This document shows positions 8,413 through 15,609 of a stretch of DNA of 64,000 nucleotides, piece after piece. Position numbers and translations under genes: made by a program. Below the pieces are notes generated by a model. The model ran no database searches. It was not told the origin of the DNA and worked only from the letters and a program-made list of their open reading frames with translations. This stretch comes from Bacteroidetes bacterium SCGC AAA795-G10 (GTDB lineage: Bacteria; Bacteroidota; Bacteroidia; Flavobacteriales; Flavobacteriaceae), in NCBI GenBank assembly GCA_003130815.1, contig QFDA01000002.1, forward strand, positions 1 through 64,000, in the 5' to 3' direction. Each line of letters starts with the position of its first letter. Position 1 is the stretch's first letter.

Positions 8413-10095
8413 CTAATCTAAATTTACTTCAATATCCGTTGCATTAACCTCTCCTATTTCTGCATTATTACTGTAAATTCCCATGAAATGAAGCTTATTA
8501 TTTTCCATATAGGGAAATAGATTATATGTAATCAAGTCCTCAGCAATCAATTCTTTATTGGTATAATTTGAAAAAGTTCCATCCTGATTATTTAGCCATA
8601 TTAAGTGATTTAATTTAACTCCTCCTGATTCCAGGATGTTAAAGTTATTTGGCACTATTCTGTATAGAGATCCAAAGGCGTGAGGTCTCAATACTATATC
8701 ATCATAATTATCATTATTTACATCAAACATTAAAAACTCTCTGAATAATAAATCCTGTTGACTGTAAATTGGGCTTGTATAAGAAAGCTCATATTCAAAG
8801 TTAGATTTTGCTATCCATGCTTCAAATGAATTAACTGTTCCTGATGAAAATCCTTCTCTTGCTACAATTAAATCTTTCTTGTTGTCATTATTTATGTCTA
8901 AGACTTTTATTGAAGTAGCTCCTAACCCTATGTTGTAGATTGATGAAGGTATTCTTGATACAAACTCTAATTTATAAGTCGATTTTTCTTGATTAAGCTG
9001 ATAGATCCTGATATCATTGAGATTTTTATCATTATTTGGGTCACCTCCTCCATAGCTAGCTGTAATTATCTCTGCATAATCGTCTCCATTTAAGTCACTG
9101 ATTTGCATCGTAAATGGTGTTATGTCAAATGTTTGTCCTTCATTTCTACTGTTAACTCTAATCTTAGTATTATCCATTTTAAATGATCCATTTCCGTTTT
9201 GATAAAAAAGTTGAATAAAGTTGTCTTTTCCGGGGGCAACACCCACGTCTAATAAGCCATCTGCATTTAAATCACCTACACCTAATCCATGATAATATCC
9301 CATTTCGCTATCATTGTTTACCCTAGTCCAGATAATGTTTCCATCTGAAATGACTTGACCCATAAATAAATCTCCTTCCCATCTGTCTCCCTCGGAGAGG
9401 TCTCCAATTTCATTTCCGTCACAAATGAAGAAGACATCATTCCTTTTTTCGAAGTTTCTTGGTCCCCAAAAGCCAGGCATCTGATATGAATTATTGTATT
9501 TCCACAGACCATTTTCTTTAATTAACGTGAAGCTGGGCACCCTATTTTCATCTGTTCTTTCTTGAACACCGATGTCAGAATTACCGGCTATCCACCAAGC
9601 TTGACCAGGGAATAACATATAATTTTTGTTAGAACTAGCGTAATGAAATGGTCCTGAAACAATTTGTAATGTCTGGTCAAGTTCCTCAGCTGATAAACCA
9701 ATTTCGTTCATTGGTAAATTAAATGTATTCTTTCTAATTAGTAAAGAACTTTTATTCCTTTGAAATAAAGCTTGAATATTTGTATCTGAATTTAAAGCTA
9801 GTGTCAAGGTATTAGAATCACTATCACTACCCTCCCAACCCAAAAATTCATAACCATCATCTGGAGTTGCAGTAATGGTTATTTCAGTTCCTTCATCATA
9901 AGTCCCTCCTTCTGTAGATACAACTCCCCCTTCTCCAGCAGAAACTGTTAGAGTGTATTGTGTGGTGTCTGGTATCGTTTCTTGTGACTGAACGACTGAT
10001 GGTGGTGAAGACATTTCTTCTTCTTCCTCAGAACAACTATATACTAATACAAATACGCTCAAAATAAATAATGGCAAGAGGAATAATTTTTTCAT
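8413..10095 (-). CDS. Lipoprotein with InlB-type repeat and FG-GAP/VCBS-like calcium-binding repeats
   Basis: The protein has a lipoprotein signal peptide with the lipobox Cys at residue 21 (LVYSC), then a short acidic linker. Residues 48-112 or so form a divergent InlB B-repeat / Listeria-Bacteroides repeat (AGEGGVVSTEGGTYDEGTE, then GYEFLGWEGS). The C-terminal half carries four FG-GAP/VCBS-like blades, each with an acidic calcium-loop pattern: DLNADGLLDVGVAP, DLNGDDYAEIITAS, DINNDNKKDLIVAR and DVNNDNYDDIVLRP. The fold is probably a beta-propeller displayed on the cell surface. No enzyme motif is visible. Related proteins are often adhesins or polymer-binding proteins; that role is inference. 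Confidence 0.75.
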   Translation of the reverse strand: MKKLFLLPLFILSVFVLVYSCSEEEEEMSSPPSVVQSQETIPDTTQYTLTVSAGEGGVVSTEGGTYDEGTEITITATPDDGYEFLGWEGSDSDSNTLTLALNSDTNIQALFQRNKSSLLIRKNTFNLPMNEIGLSAEELDQTLQIVSGPFHYASSNKNYMLFPGQAWWIAGNSDIGVQERTDENRVPSFTLIKENGLWKYNNSYQMPGFWGPRNFEKRNDVFFICDGNEIGDLSEGDRWEGDLFMGQVISDGNIIWTRVNNDSEMGYYHGLGVGDLNADGLLDVGVAPGKDNFIQLFYQNGNGSFKMDNTKIRVNSRNEGQTFDITPFTMQISDLNGDDYAEIITASYGGGDPNNDKNLNDIRIYQLNQEKSTYKLEFVSRIPSSIYNIGLGATSIKVLDINNDNKKDLIVAREGFSSGTVNSFEAWIAKSNFEYELSYTSPIYSQQDLLFREFLMFDVNNDNYDDIVLRPHAFGSLYRIVPNNFNILESGGVKLNHLIWLNNQDGTFSNYTNKELIAEDLITYNLFPYMENNKLHFMGIYSNNAEIGEVNATDIEVNLD

Positions 10096-10120
10096 GATTC
10101 TAAAATAAAAAGAATGTTTT

Positions 10121-10149
10121 TAAAACAAAACCCTCCAGTTGGGAGGGCT
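10121..10149 (-). terminator. Intrinsic terminator after the Gfo/Idh/MocA gene
   Basis: A 6-bp GC-rich stem, CCCTCC (10131-10136) and GGAGGG (10142-10147), encloses a 5-base loop. Read on the minus strand it begins next to the stop codon of the oxidoreductase gene and is followed by a T-rich run (TTTTGTTTT). It therefore separates that gene from the lipoprotein gene downstream. Confidence 0.75.
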
Positions 10150-11522
10150 TAAAATTTTATAAGGTCATCTATTCTCACTGGACTATAAGAGTCAATACTT
10201 TTTCTAGCTGCTATACCAATTAATATAGACATTAAGCCGTCTCGTAACCCGGCAGATCTTTCAAATTGATCTGACTTAATTGAATCATTAAAAATACTTT
10301 CATGAAGAAGTTCGTCACCACCACCATGACCTCCTTTTTTAGTTGAAATTTCATATTTATTAAAATTACTCCATAACTTATGAACTATTATGTTTTCCTT
10401 AGTTGCTTCTTCGATTAGCTCCTGGTTCATTTCCTTTTCATGCATTTCCTCTTGAGAAATTTTTGAATTTTTTTCATATGGTATATCAAGAGAGGCCTCA
10501 ATTCTCCCCTCAGAACCATTAAATGCAATTCTCCAACCTTCAAATGGAGAGTAAGTTGTTAACGAATAGTTTACTATAATATCATTTTTATATTTTATTT
10601 GTGCAGACATTTTATCGTAAATATCTATATCCTCTCTAAAAAGACAATTGTCTCTAATATATCCGTCATGCTTTTCATTTTTCACATATAAATCCATAAG
10701 TCTTTTGTCTTTTGTTATATCGAAATAATAATCGCATTTTTTAGTGAATTTACAATCTCTACAACTTTTACCTCTAAATTTACCATTCGAACCATAATGT
10801 TCGAGGCTCCCATATGCAAAAACCTCATCTGGATCGGAACTTAACCACCAATTAAGTAAATCAAAATGATGTGTTGCTTTATGTAACCAAAGTGAGCCTC
10901 CTTTTTCTTTATATCCATGCCATCTTCTAAAATATGATGCACCATGATAAGTATTTAAATACCAATGAAAGTCTACTGAAGTAATATCACCTATTATATT
11001 TTTCATTAATAGTTTTTTTATCTCCGTTGTGTATGGACTCCATCTGTAATTAAATCCTACAATTAACTTTTTCCCAGATTCTTTTTCTGCATTTAAGATG
11101 GACTGTGCTTTAAATTCATCAGTTGTCAGTGGTTTTTCTGTGAGGACATCGATTCCTGATTTAAGTCCTTTAATTATAAATTCGTGGTGAGTATTATCTA
11201 CAGTGCAAACAATTACTAAATCAGGTTTTTGTTCGTTAAGCATTTTGTCAAAATTTATATAGGTTTTACAATTAGTACCTATAAAATTTTGAGCATATTT
11301 AAGTCTTCCTTTGTTAGTGTCACAAAGGCCTACAAATTCAAGAACTTCAGAATATTGTTCAACTAATCTTCTGCCCCAAAAACTAGTGCCTCTAATTCCT
11401 GTTCCAACTAAAACTATTTTCAATTTCTTTTTTTTATGAAATGAAAAGGCATTTATTGGAAATGAAAATGATGCTGCAAGCATACTAATTGATGCTAAAA
11501 ATTTTCTCCTTGTATTATTCAT
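10149..11522 (-). CDS. Gfo/Idh/MocA family NAD(P)-dependent oxidoreductase with exported-type leader
   Basis: The protein has an N-terminal Rossmann fold (KIVLVGTGIRGTSFWG, near residues 35-50) and the family's EKP motif (TEKPLTTDE) that supplies the catalytic lysine. An oxidoreductase C-terminal domain follows. Such enzymes oxidise or reduce sugars and polyols. The first 27 residues look like a Tat-type leader (NTRRKFLASISMLAA), suggesting folded export with bound cofactor; this is inferred. Near residues 255-300 there is a Cys cluster (CRDCKFTKKC, then DNCLF) that I associate with a subgroup of Bacteroidota and Planctomycete members; it may bind a metal. The NTF2-like lipoprotein gene lies 27 bases upstream on the same strand. 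Substrate unknown. Confidence 0.85.
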   Translation of the reverse strand: MNNTRRKFLASISMLAASFSFPINAFSFHKKKKLKIVLVGTGIRGTSFWGRRLVEQYSEVLEFVGLCDTNKGRLKYAQNFIGTNCKTYINFDKMLNEQKPDLVIVCTVDNTHHEFIIKGLKSGIDVLTEKPLTTDEFKAQSILNAEKESGKKLIVGFNYRWSPYTTEIKKLLMKNIIGDITSVDFHWYLNTYHGASYFRRWHGYKEKGGSLWLHKATHHFDLLNWWLSSDPDEVFAYGSLEHYGSNGKFRGKSCRDCKFTKKCDYYFDITKDKRLMDLYVKNEKHDGYIRDNCLFREDIDIYDKMSAQIKYKNDIIVNYSLTTYSPFEGWRIAFNGSEGRIEASLDIPYEKNSKISQEEMHEKEMNQELIEEATKENIIVHKLWSNFNKYEISTKKGGHGGGDELLHESIFNDSIKSDQFERSAGLRDGLMSILIGIAARKSIDSYSPVRIDDLIKF

Positions 11523-11549
11523 AAAAAATATTTAGTTAAACTGGAAGAA

Positions 11550-12071
11550 TTATTTTTTTTCTTTAGCTCTGTTGTGAATATTTATTCTTTTTATTTTACC
11601 CTTTTCGAAATTGACATCTGCAACAACATTCATAAAAATTTCATTACCATCAACAGTATCAGTAAATTCATTTCCTGTGGTTAACCAGTGTTCTATTGAT
11701 CCATCTTTTTTTTGAACAGAATTAGTTACCATCCAGATAACTTTCCAACTAGGATTACTCGTTTCAAACCAATTTTTTAAAACATCAACATGGGCTTTAA
11801 CACCTTTACCTACTGTACCATCTGCACGATAAACTTCTATATCATCAGAGTCAATTTCAGCTATTTTATCTAAGTTTCTTTGATTGTGAGCCTGAATATA
11901 ATCTATCCATATATCTGTAAGTCCAAGGTCACCTGATATTATATTTAATTTGTCCCCTTTTGCATTAAATTCATATCCAATAATTAATTCTTGATCTTTT
12001 TCTTTACTGGATTTTGTTTGGCAAGAAACAAAACTAATAATTAATGTAAGTATTAATAATTTTTTTTTCAT
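11550..12071 (-). CDS. NTF2/SnoaL-like domain lipoprotein
   Basis: This 173-residue lipoprotein has its lipobox Cys at residue 17 (SFVSCQ). The mature part resembles the cone-shaped NTF2/SnoaL fold: an initial helix containing WIDYIQAHNQRNLDKIAEI, then strands with WKVIWMVTNSV, HWLTTGNEF and a final GKIKRINIHNRA strand. SnoaL-like proteins are small-molecule binding or isomerase domains; no catalytic residues can be assigned with confidence. It is upstream of the Gfo/Idh/MocA gene on the same strand with a 27-base gap, so the two may act on the same substrate. A second protein of similar type is encoded further upstream. Confidence 0.7.
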   Translation of the reverse strand: MKKKLLILTLIISFVSCQTKSSKEKDQELIIGYEFNAKGDKLNIISGDLGLTDIWIDYIQAHNQRNLDKIAEIDSDDIEVYRADGTVGKGVKAHVDVLKNWFETSNPSWKVIWMVTNSVQKKDGSIEHWLTTGNEFTDTVDGNEIFMNVVADVNFEKGKIKRINIHNRAKEKK

Positions 12072-12119
12072 TTTGATGGATTTATAATAAACAATGCCCT
12101 AATATAGAAAGAAATAGAT

Positions 12120-12153
12120 TTAAACGAAAAACCCTCCACTTTATGGAGGGTTA
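12120..12153 (-). terminator. Intrinsic terminator after the second NTF2-like lipoprotein gene
   Basis: A perfect 9-bp stem, AACCCTCCA (12130-12138) and TGGAGGGTT (12144-12152), encloses a 5-base loop. On the minus strand it is followed by TTTTTCG, a short T run. It lies 28 bases after the stop of the gene at 12181-13047 and so separates the two lipoprotein genes into different transcripts. The stem core is the same CCCTCC/GGAGGG as in the terminator near 10.13 kb. Confidence 0.8.
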
Positions 12154-12180
12154 AATTCTAATTAAAATAAGTTGGAGCAG

Positions 12181-13047
12181 CTAGTTTATCCAGCCTCCAA
12201 TTTGTGGTCTAAATTCAGCACCATATCCTTTCCCTTTGGTCTTTAATTCATCAGAAGCATTGCCTGCTATAATTACTTTATTAATTGTGAATAATTTCAA
12301 AAACTCTTTCGAGTACTCACTTTTTTCAAAGTTGTTTAAATGATGAACAAAGTCGTCAGATGTATAATATTTTTCTACAAGATTTACTTTTTTACCGTTT
12401 TTAGAAATAAAATATCCAAAATCATATGTCCCAGGTTCAGTTTCACGAACGAAATTGCTAAATCTAACTAAAAATTTCTCAACATCTGATGAGGTAAATC
12501 CTCTATTTACAATTAATTCGGCTAAACCAAGTACTCTTTGGGAGGTCTTATTTGTTGCCTCAGCAGCTTTAATTTCTACATCAAGTAAAGTTGGATCAAA
12601 AAAGTGATAAGCAGCAACTATTTTATCGCCTTCAAATCTAAAACCATGATGAACAATAATTTTTGCATCATTCCCAGTATATTTTCCTTTTCCTGTCCAC
12701 TGAAACCATGCCATAGACCAAACTGAGCCATTATTATATCTAGCTGAAGTTAAATTTAAGCCCTCAGTATCATTTTGTATATTTTCAAATAAATTGTGAT
12801 GATTTTCAACTCCTGAAATCCACCCTTCTTTAGTTACTTTGACATTATTGAAGTAAAACTCCTCTGAATCATCTGAAATCATGTCAGCAATTTCTCTGAA
12901 CTTTCCTTCAGTATACTTTTTCATTAATTCCCTTGTCATTTTAACTTCCTTACTATTTTGATCTAAAACTCCTCCTAAATCACCACTATCACTTTGACCA
13001 CAACTCAGAATTCCTAGAACAACGAATAATAAAAATATTTTTTTCAT
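12181..13047 (-). CDS. Lipoprotein with NTF2-like N-terminal region, function unknown
   Basis: The start is set at the Met at 13047, which gives a clean lipoprotein signal (MKKIFLLFVVLGILSC, Cys 16); ten further upstream codons are open but look non-coding. The first half of the mature protein (TRELMKKYTEGKFREIADMIS, then a strand with WSMAWFQWTGKGKYTG and a HHGFRFEGDKIVAAYHFFD segment) is arranged like a SnoaL/NTF2 domain. The second half (about residues 170-288) resembles a small alpha/beta domain I do not recognise, possibly a dimeric ferredoxin-like barrel. It is a monocistronic gene with its own terminator. The biological role is unknown. Confidence 0.65.
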   Translation of the reverse strand: MKKIFLLFVVLGILSCGQSDSGDLGGVLDQNSKEVKMTRELMKKYTEGKFREIADMISDDSEEFYFNNVKVTKEGWISGVENHHNLFENIQNDTEGLNLTSARYNNGSVWSMAWFQWTGKGKYTGNDAKIIVHHGFRFEGDKIVAAYHFFDPTLLDVEIKAAEATNKTSQRVLGLAELIVNRGFTSSDVEKFLVRFSNFVRETEPGTYDFGYFISKNGKKVNLVEKYYTSDDFVHHLNNFEKSEYSKEFLKLFTINKVIIAGNASDELKTKGKGYGAEFRPQIGGWIN

Positions 13048-13196
13048 TTTATTAGATTTATAATTAACACTAAGCAATATACAAATATGCCGTAGAAATG
13101 TGTAAACATGTTTTTATAATAAATAAACTAAATTTATTTATACTTATTGGATTACAAATACTTGATATATTGTATTAAAATTGATTTATAACAGAA

Positions 13197-13322
13197 ATGA
13201 AAAATTTTAAATACATAAAAAGCTTTACTATTCTAGTTTTTTTAGCAATATTTTTGGCTTCCACATCTTGTGAAAAAGAAGAGACCCAAAATCAAGGACC
13301 TGATTATGGTCCTGGATATTAG
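13197..13322 (+). CDS. Small lipoprotein, 41 residues
   Basis: A short open frame encodes a hydrophobic leader (residues 3-22, SFTILVFLAIFLAST) and a lipobox-like STSC with Cys 25, followed by a 16-residue polar tail (EKEETQNQ, then GPDYGPGY). This is the layout of a minimal Bacteroidota lipoprotein, including the acidic residues right after the Cys that often mark surface-exposed lipoproteins in this phylum. There is no neighbour on the same strand within 900 bases downstream. It is shorter than most gene finders accept, so confidence is moderate. No function can be proposed. Confidence 0.55.
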   Translation: MKNFKYIKSFTILVFLAIFLASTSCEKEETQNQGPDYGPGY

Positions 13323-13349
13323 GAGTTGGAGTAGTTAATACTTTATGGG

Positions 13350-13523
13350 TTAAAGTTTGTAGTTCCTAAATTTAAAATAAACAGCTACAATACATAGAAT
13401 TGATCCTGCTGGTAAAAAAAAAATTACACCTAATAAAATTAAAAATTCTGCAGTATTGGTGCCTTCCACTCTACTTGGTATTTCTGCTAAATTTTTCTTT
13501 AATTCCTGGAAAAAGTTTTTCAT
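13350..13523 (-). CDS. Small single-pass membrane protein, 57 residues
   Basis: The open frame starts at the ATG at 13523 and encodes MKNFFQELKKN, a basic, amphipathic N-terminus, then a transmembrane segment around residues 26-50 (AEFLILLGVIFFLPAG and SILCIVAVYF), and a short basic end (KFRNYKL). The clear charge asymmetry and the compact helix argue that it is translated. It is convergent with the 41-residue lipoprotein gene, 27 bases away. I do not recognise a family. Possible roles such as a membrane subunit or stress peptide would be guesses. Confidence 0.5.
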   Translation of the reverse strand: MKNFFQELKKNLAEIPSRVEGTNTAEFLILLGVIFFLPAGSILCIVAVYFKFRNYKL

Positions 13524-13588
13524 TTTTTTGCATCATTTAAAAGATAACAATTAAAAAATATTTGTCAAAATTTCACAAAAAATGAAAA

Positions 13589-13990
13589 TTAGTTCTCTAC
13601 TCTAAAAACTTTCCTATATATGTGGGTTTTGTTATCAAATGTCCAGACTTTCTTTCCAATTTCAGAATCCCACATTTCATTCCACAAATCTTCATACTCT
13701 TTTCCAACATCATGAGTCATTTCGTAATGTTTATCACTTGTATAAGAGCTAATTTGAAAATATCTTAATGTTTTTTCTTGATCACTATTTTTTACCCGAT
13801 ATAGTTTGTAAAAATTTTTCCCATAGCCGGCATTTTCTAGTGTTTTGTTTACTTCCGAATTAAATTTTAAAAATTCTGATTCTAAATTTTGTGGTACATC
13901 AAAAAAATGTACACTTAATCTTTCTTGATTTTGTCCCATTACTAAAGATGAAACTAAAAGAACCGTTAATAGTGTAATTATTTTTCTCAT
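13589..13990 (-). CDS. Small secreted protein, function unknown
   Basis: The protein of 133 residues has a signal peptide cleaved near VMGQ (residue 19-20). The mature part of about 113 residues contains a LSVHFFDVPQ strand, a long helix (ESEFLKFNSEVNKTLENAG), a strand with RYFQISSYTS and a helix with YEDLWNEMWDSEIGKK. That alternating strand-helix order would suit a dimeric alpha/beta barrel of the antibiotic-biosynthesis-monooxygenase or NIPSNAP type, but no catalytic residue is recognisable. A very short frame lies 3 bases upstream at 13994-14083. The protein probably acts in the periplasm or outside. Confidence 0.6.
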   Translation of the reverse strand: MRKIITLLTVLLVSSLVMGQNQERLSVHFFDVPQNLESEFLKFNSEVNKTLENAGYGKNFYKLYRVKNSDQEKTLRYFQISSYTSDKHYEMTHDVGKEYEDLWNEMWDSEIGKKVWTFDNKTHIYRKVFRVEN

Positions 13991-13993
13991 TTA

Positions 13994-14083
13994 TTATTTA
14001 TTATAATTAATATATACAAGGCACATTCCAACTATAATCATACAGATTATCATTACCCAATTTACCCAACCAATATTTTTCAT
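13994..14083 (-). CDS. Possible 29-residue membrane peptide
   Basis: A very short frame encodes MKNIGWVNWV followed by a strongly hydrophobic stretch (MIICMIIVGMCLVYI) and a polar end (NYNK). It would form one transmembrane helix. The stop lies 3 bases before the start of the secreted protein gene on the same strand, so it could be a leader cistron of that gene. In such AT-rich DNA a frame of this length can occur by chance, and no homologue is known to me. Confidence 0.3.
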   Translation of the reverse strand: MKNIGWVNWVMIICMIIVGMCLVYINYNK

Positions 14084-14251
14084 TTTTTGAAGATATTAAA
14101 ATTATAGCCTCACAATATTGCATATGCCTAATTTTTTAAAATCGAGTTAAGTAAAACGTATTACAAAAATCTAATTTTTAAACTACTGCAATAATACTGC
14201 GAACTTTCAGGCATCAAAAGTTTGTTGTATATTTCAATAATACTCAAACCA

Positions 14252-14743
14252 ATGAAAGCTAAAAGATTATTCAAAGTACTAATAATATTAACTATATTTT
14301 TCTCTTTTAAAAATTGTTCAAACGAAAATGAAGGGTTAGTTGAAAGCACTCAATATGAATGCAAAGTAGATACAATTTCATTTTTATCAAATTCATCAAA
14401 GGGATTGTCAGACCAAGTAGAAGTTGTATTTGCTGTTTCACTAGAAGGACAAACTAATTTTTTTACTGTAGTTGATGAATTTAATTTGGTTAATGGACTA
14501 ATAACAATTGGGGACAAGCTTATATATGTAAACAACTTTTTAGCTAAGGATCAGAAAGCAACATTTGATTTTTACTATGGGGAGAATTTAGGACCTTTCT
14601 GTATGGAACTATTTTCTGCCATACCAATGCATTCACACGATGCATTTAATGCAGAGGCAGACAGAGTTGATTCTAGTAAAAATGTTGGAAAATGGAAAGT
14701 GAAAAAAGTGAGAACTTTAAGTTCTAATACCCCACCAAATTAA
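14252..14743 (+). CDS. Lipoprotein of unknown function
   Basis: The Met at 14252 gives a lipoprotein signal with basic residues (MKAKRLFK), a hydrophobic core and Cys 22 (SFKNC). The mature protein of about 140 residues looks beta-rich. It includes the segment GPFCMELFSAIPMHSHDAFNAEADR, in which a Met-x-His-x-His motif is followed by acidic residues; this could be a metal site, although I cannot support that further. The gene is convergent with a small lipoprotein gene, with only 14 bases between stops. No family is recognised. Confidence 0.6.
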   Translation: MKAKRLFKVLIILTIFFSFKNCSNENEGLVESTQYECKVDTISFLSNSSKGLSDQVEVVFAVSLEGQTNFFTVVDEFNLVNGLITIGDKLIYVNNFLAKDQKATFDFYYGENLGPFCMELFSAIPMHSHDAFNAEADRVDSSKNVGKWKVKKVRTLSSNTPPN

Positions 14744-14757
14744 AATTTTATAAAAAA

Positions 14758-14994
14758 TTAAAGCATTAACTCCTCAATACAGTATGTATCACCAATATCA
14801 TACTGATTGTAAATTTCTTCACTTACAGAACCTGTACCTAATTGAAGATTGCTGCTATTCAGACCATTTGATCTATCCCACTCGAAATAAAAATTACCAT
14901 TTCCACCGTATTTATTTTGAATTATGATACATTCAGTTTGTTTAGTACAACTTATAAGTAAACAAAATAGAATCAGGTAAGAAGTGAAATTCAA
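14758..14994 (-). CDS. Small lipoprotein, 78 residues
   Basis: The leader is short and hydrophobic with a lipobox ending at Cys 16 (CLLISC). The mature part of about 62 residues contains TECIIIQNKYGGNGNFYFEW early and YNQYDIGDTYCIEELML at the end, so two cysteines (residues 22 and 73, approximately) could form a disulphide. It is downstream of the secreted 176-residue protein on the same strand with a gap of 15 bases, suggesting co-transcription. The family is not recognised. Confidence 0.55.
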   Translation of the reverse strand: MNFTSYLILFCLLISCTKQTECIIIQNKYGGNGNFYFEWDRSNGLNSSNLQLGTGSVSEEIYNQYDIGDTYCIEELML

Positions 14995-15009
14995 AATATG
15001 ATTTATAAA

Positions 15010-15540
15010 TTATTTGCTCAAAATTTTTAAAAGACCTAGTTTTTTTGCTTCTTTCTTTTTTAACTTTGTCAAAATACCATTTTCTAAAACATAATATCTT
15101 TCTTTCATTACGAATTTTGCTGGCTCATTTCCACCATAGCCTTCTTCTGCTTTTTTTGCCTTGACATATTCAACAGTTGGCTTAAGTAAATAGGTTGATT
15201 CTTTATCTTCGAATATAAGTCTGAACCATTTATTGTTAAATGCTATCCATGTTTCGTTTTGATCTAAAAGCAGTTTTAATTTATTAGAATAAGGTAAGTA
15301 TCCAGGACCAAATTTAGGTTCCATCATGTCACTGTAAGCATCAAACTTAATCAAGGTTTTTTTGCCGTCGATAACTGTATAAACATAGTCTTTATGATAA
15401 TATCTAGAACCAACAACATTTTTTAAAACATTTCTTCTATTTAATTTGTTATCACCAAGTTTGCCGTATTTACTCATCTCGCTATTAAAGTTTTGCGAAA
15501 ACATTGTAAAGGGTAACAGAAAAATTAATAGGTATTTCAT
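15010..15540 (-). CDS. Secreted protein of unknown function
   Basis: The protein has a signal peptide (MKYLLIFLLPFTMFSQ) and a mature part of about 160 residues. The sequence LNRRNVLKNVVGSRYYHKDYVYTVIDGKKTLIKFDAYSDMMEPKF is tyrosine- and lysine-rich and beta-like, and the C-terminus is strongly basic (KKKEAKKLGLLKILSK). Several proteins with this general layout occur in flavobacteria without a known function. The gene is followed by the 78-residue lipoprotein gene. Divergent from it, 69 bases away, is the TIM-barrel glycosidase-like gene. Confidence 0.6.
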   Translation of the reverse strand: MKYLLIFLLPFTMFSQNFNSEMSKYGKLGDNKLNRRNVLKNVVGSRYYHKDYVYTVIDGKKTLIKFDAYSDMMEPKFGPGYLPYSNKLKLLLDQNETWIAFNNKWFRLIFEDKESTYLLKPTVEYVKAKKAEEGYGGNEPAKFVMKERYYVLENGILTKLKKKEAKKLGLLKILSK

Positions 15541-15609
15541 AGTCTATAGTTACTCAAATTTATTAATTGTTCTTAAATTAAAAGTGTTTATCGAATTATT
15601 AATTATAAA

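Noticed and set aside
10149-11522. Firm claim that the Gfo/Idh/MocA enzyme and the class V aminotransferase are Tat substrates
   Set aside because: The leaders resemble Tat signals (RRKFL and KRTFL), but without knowing whether the genome encodes TatABC this remains a suggestion.
14161-14349. Minus-strand 62-codon frame near 14.2 kb
   Set aside because: It lies largely opposite the lipoprotein signal region at 14252 and shows no signal or conserved segment.
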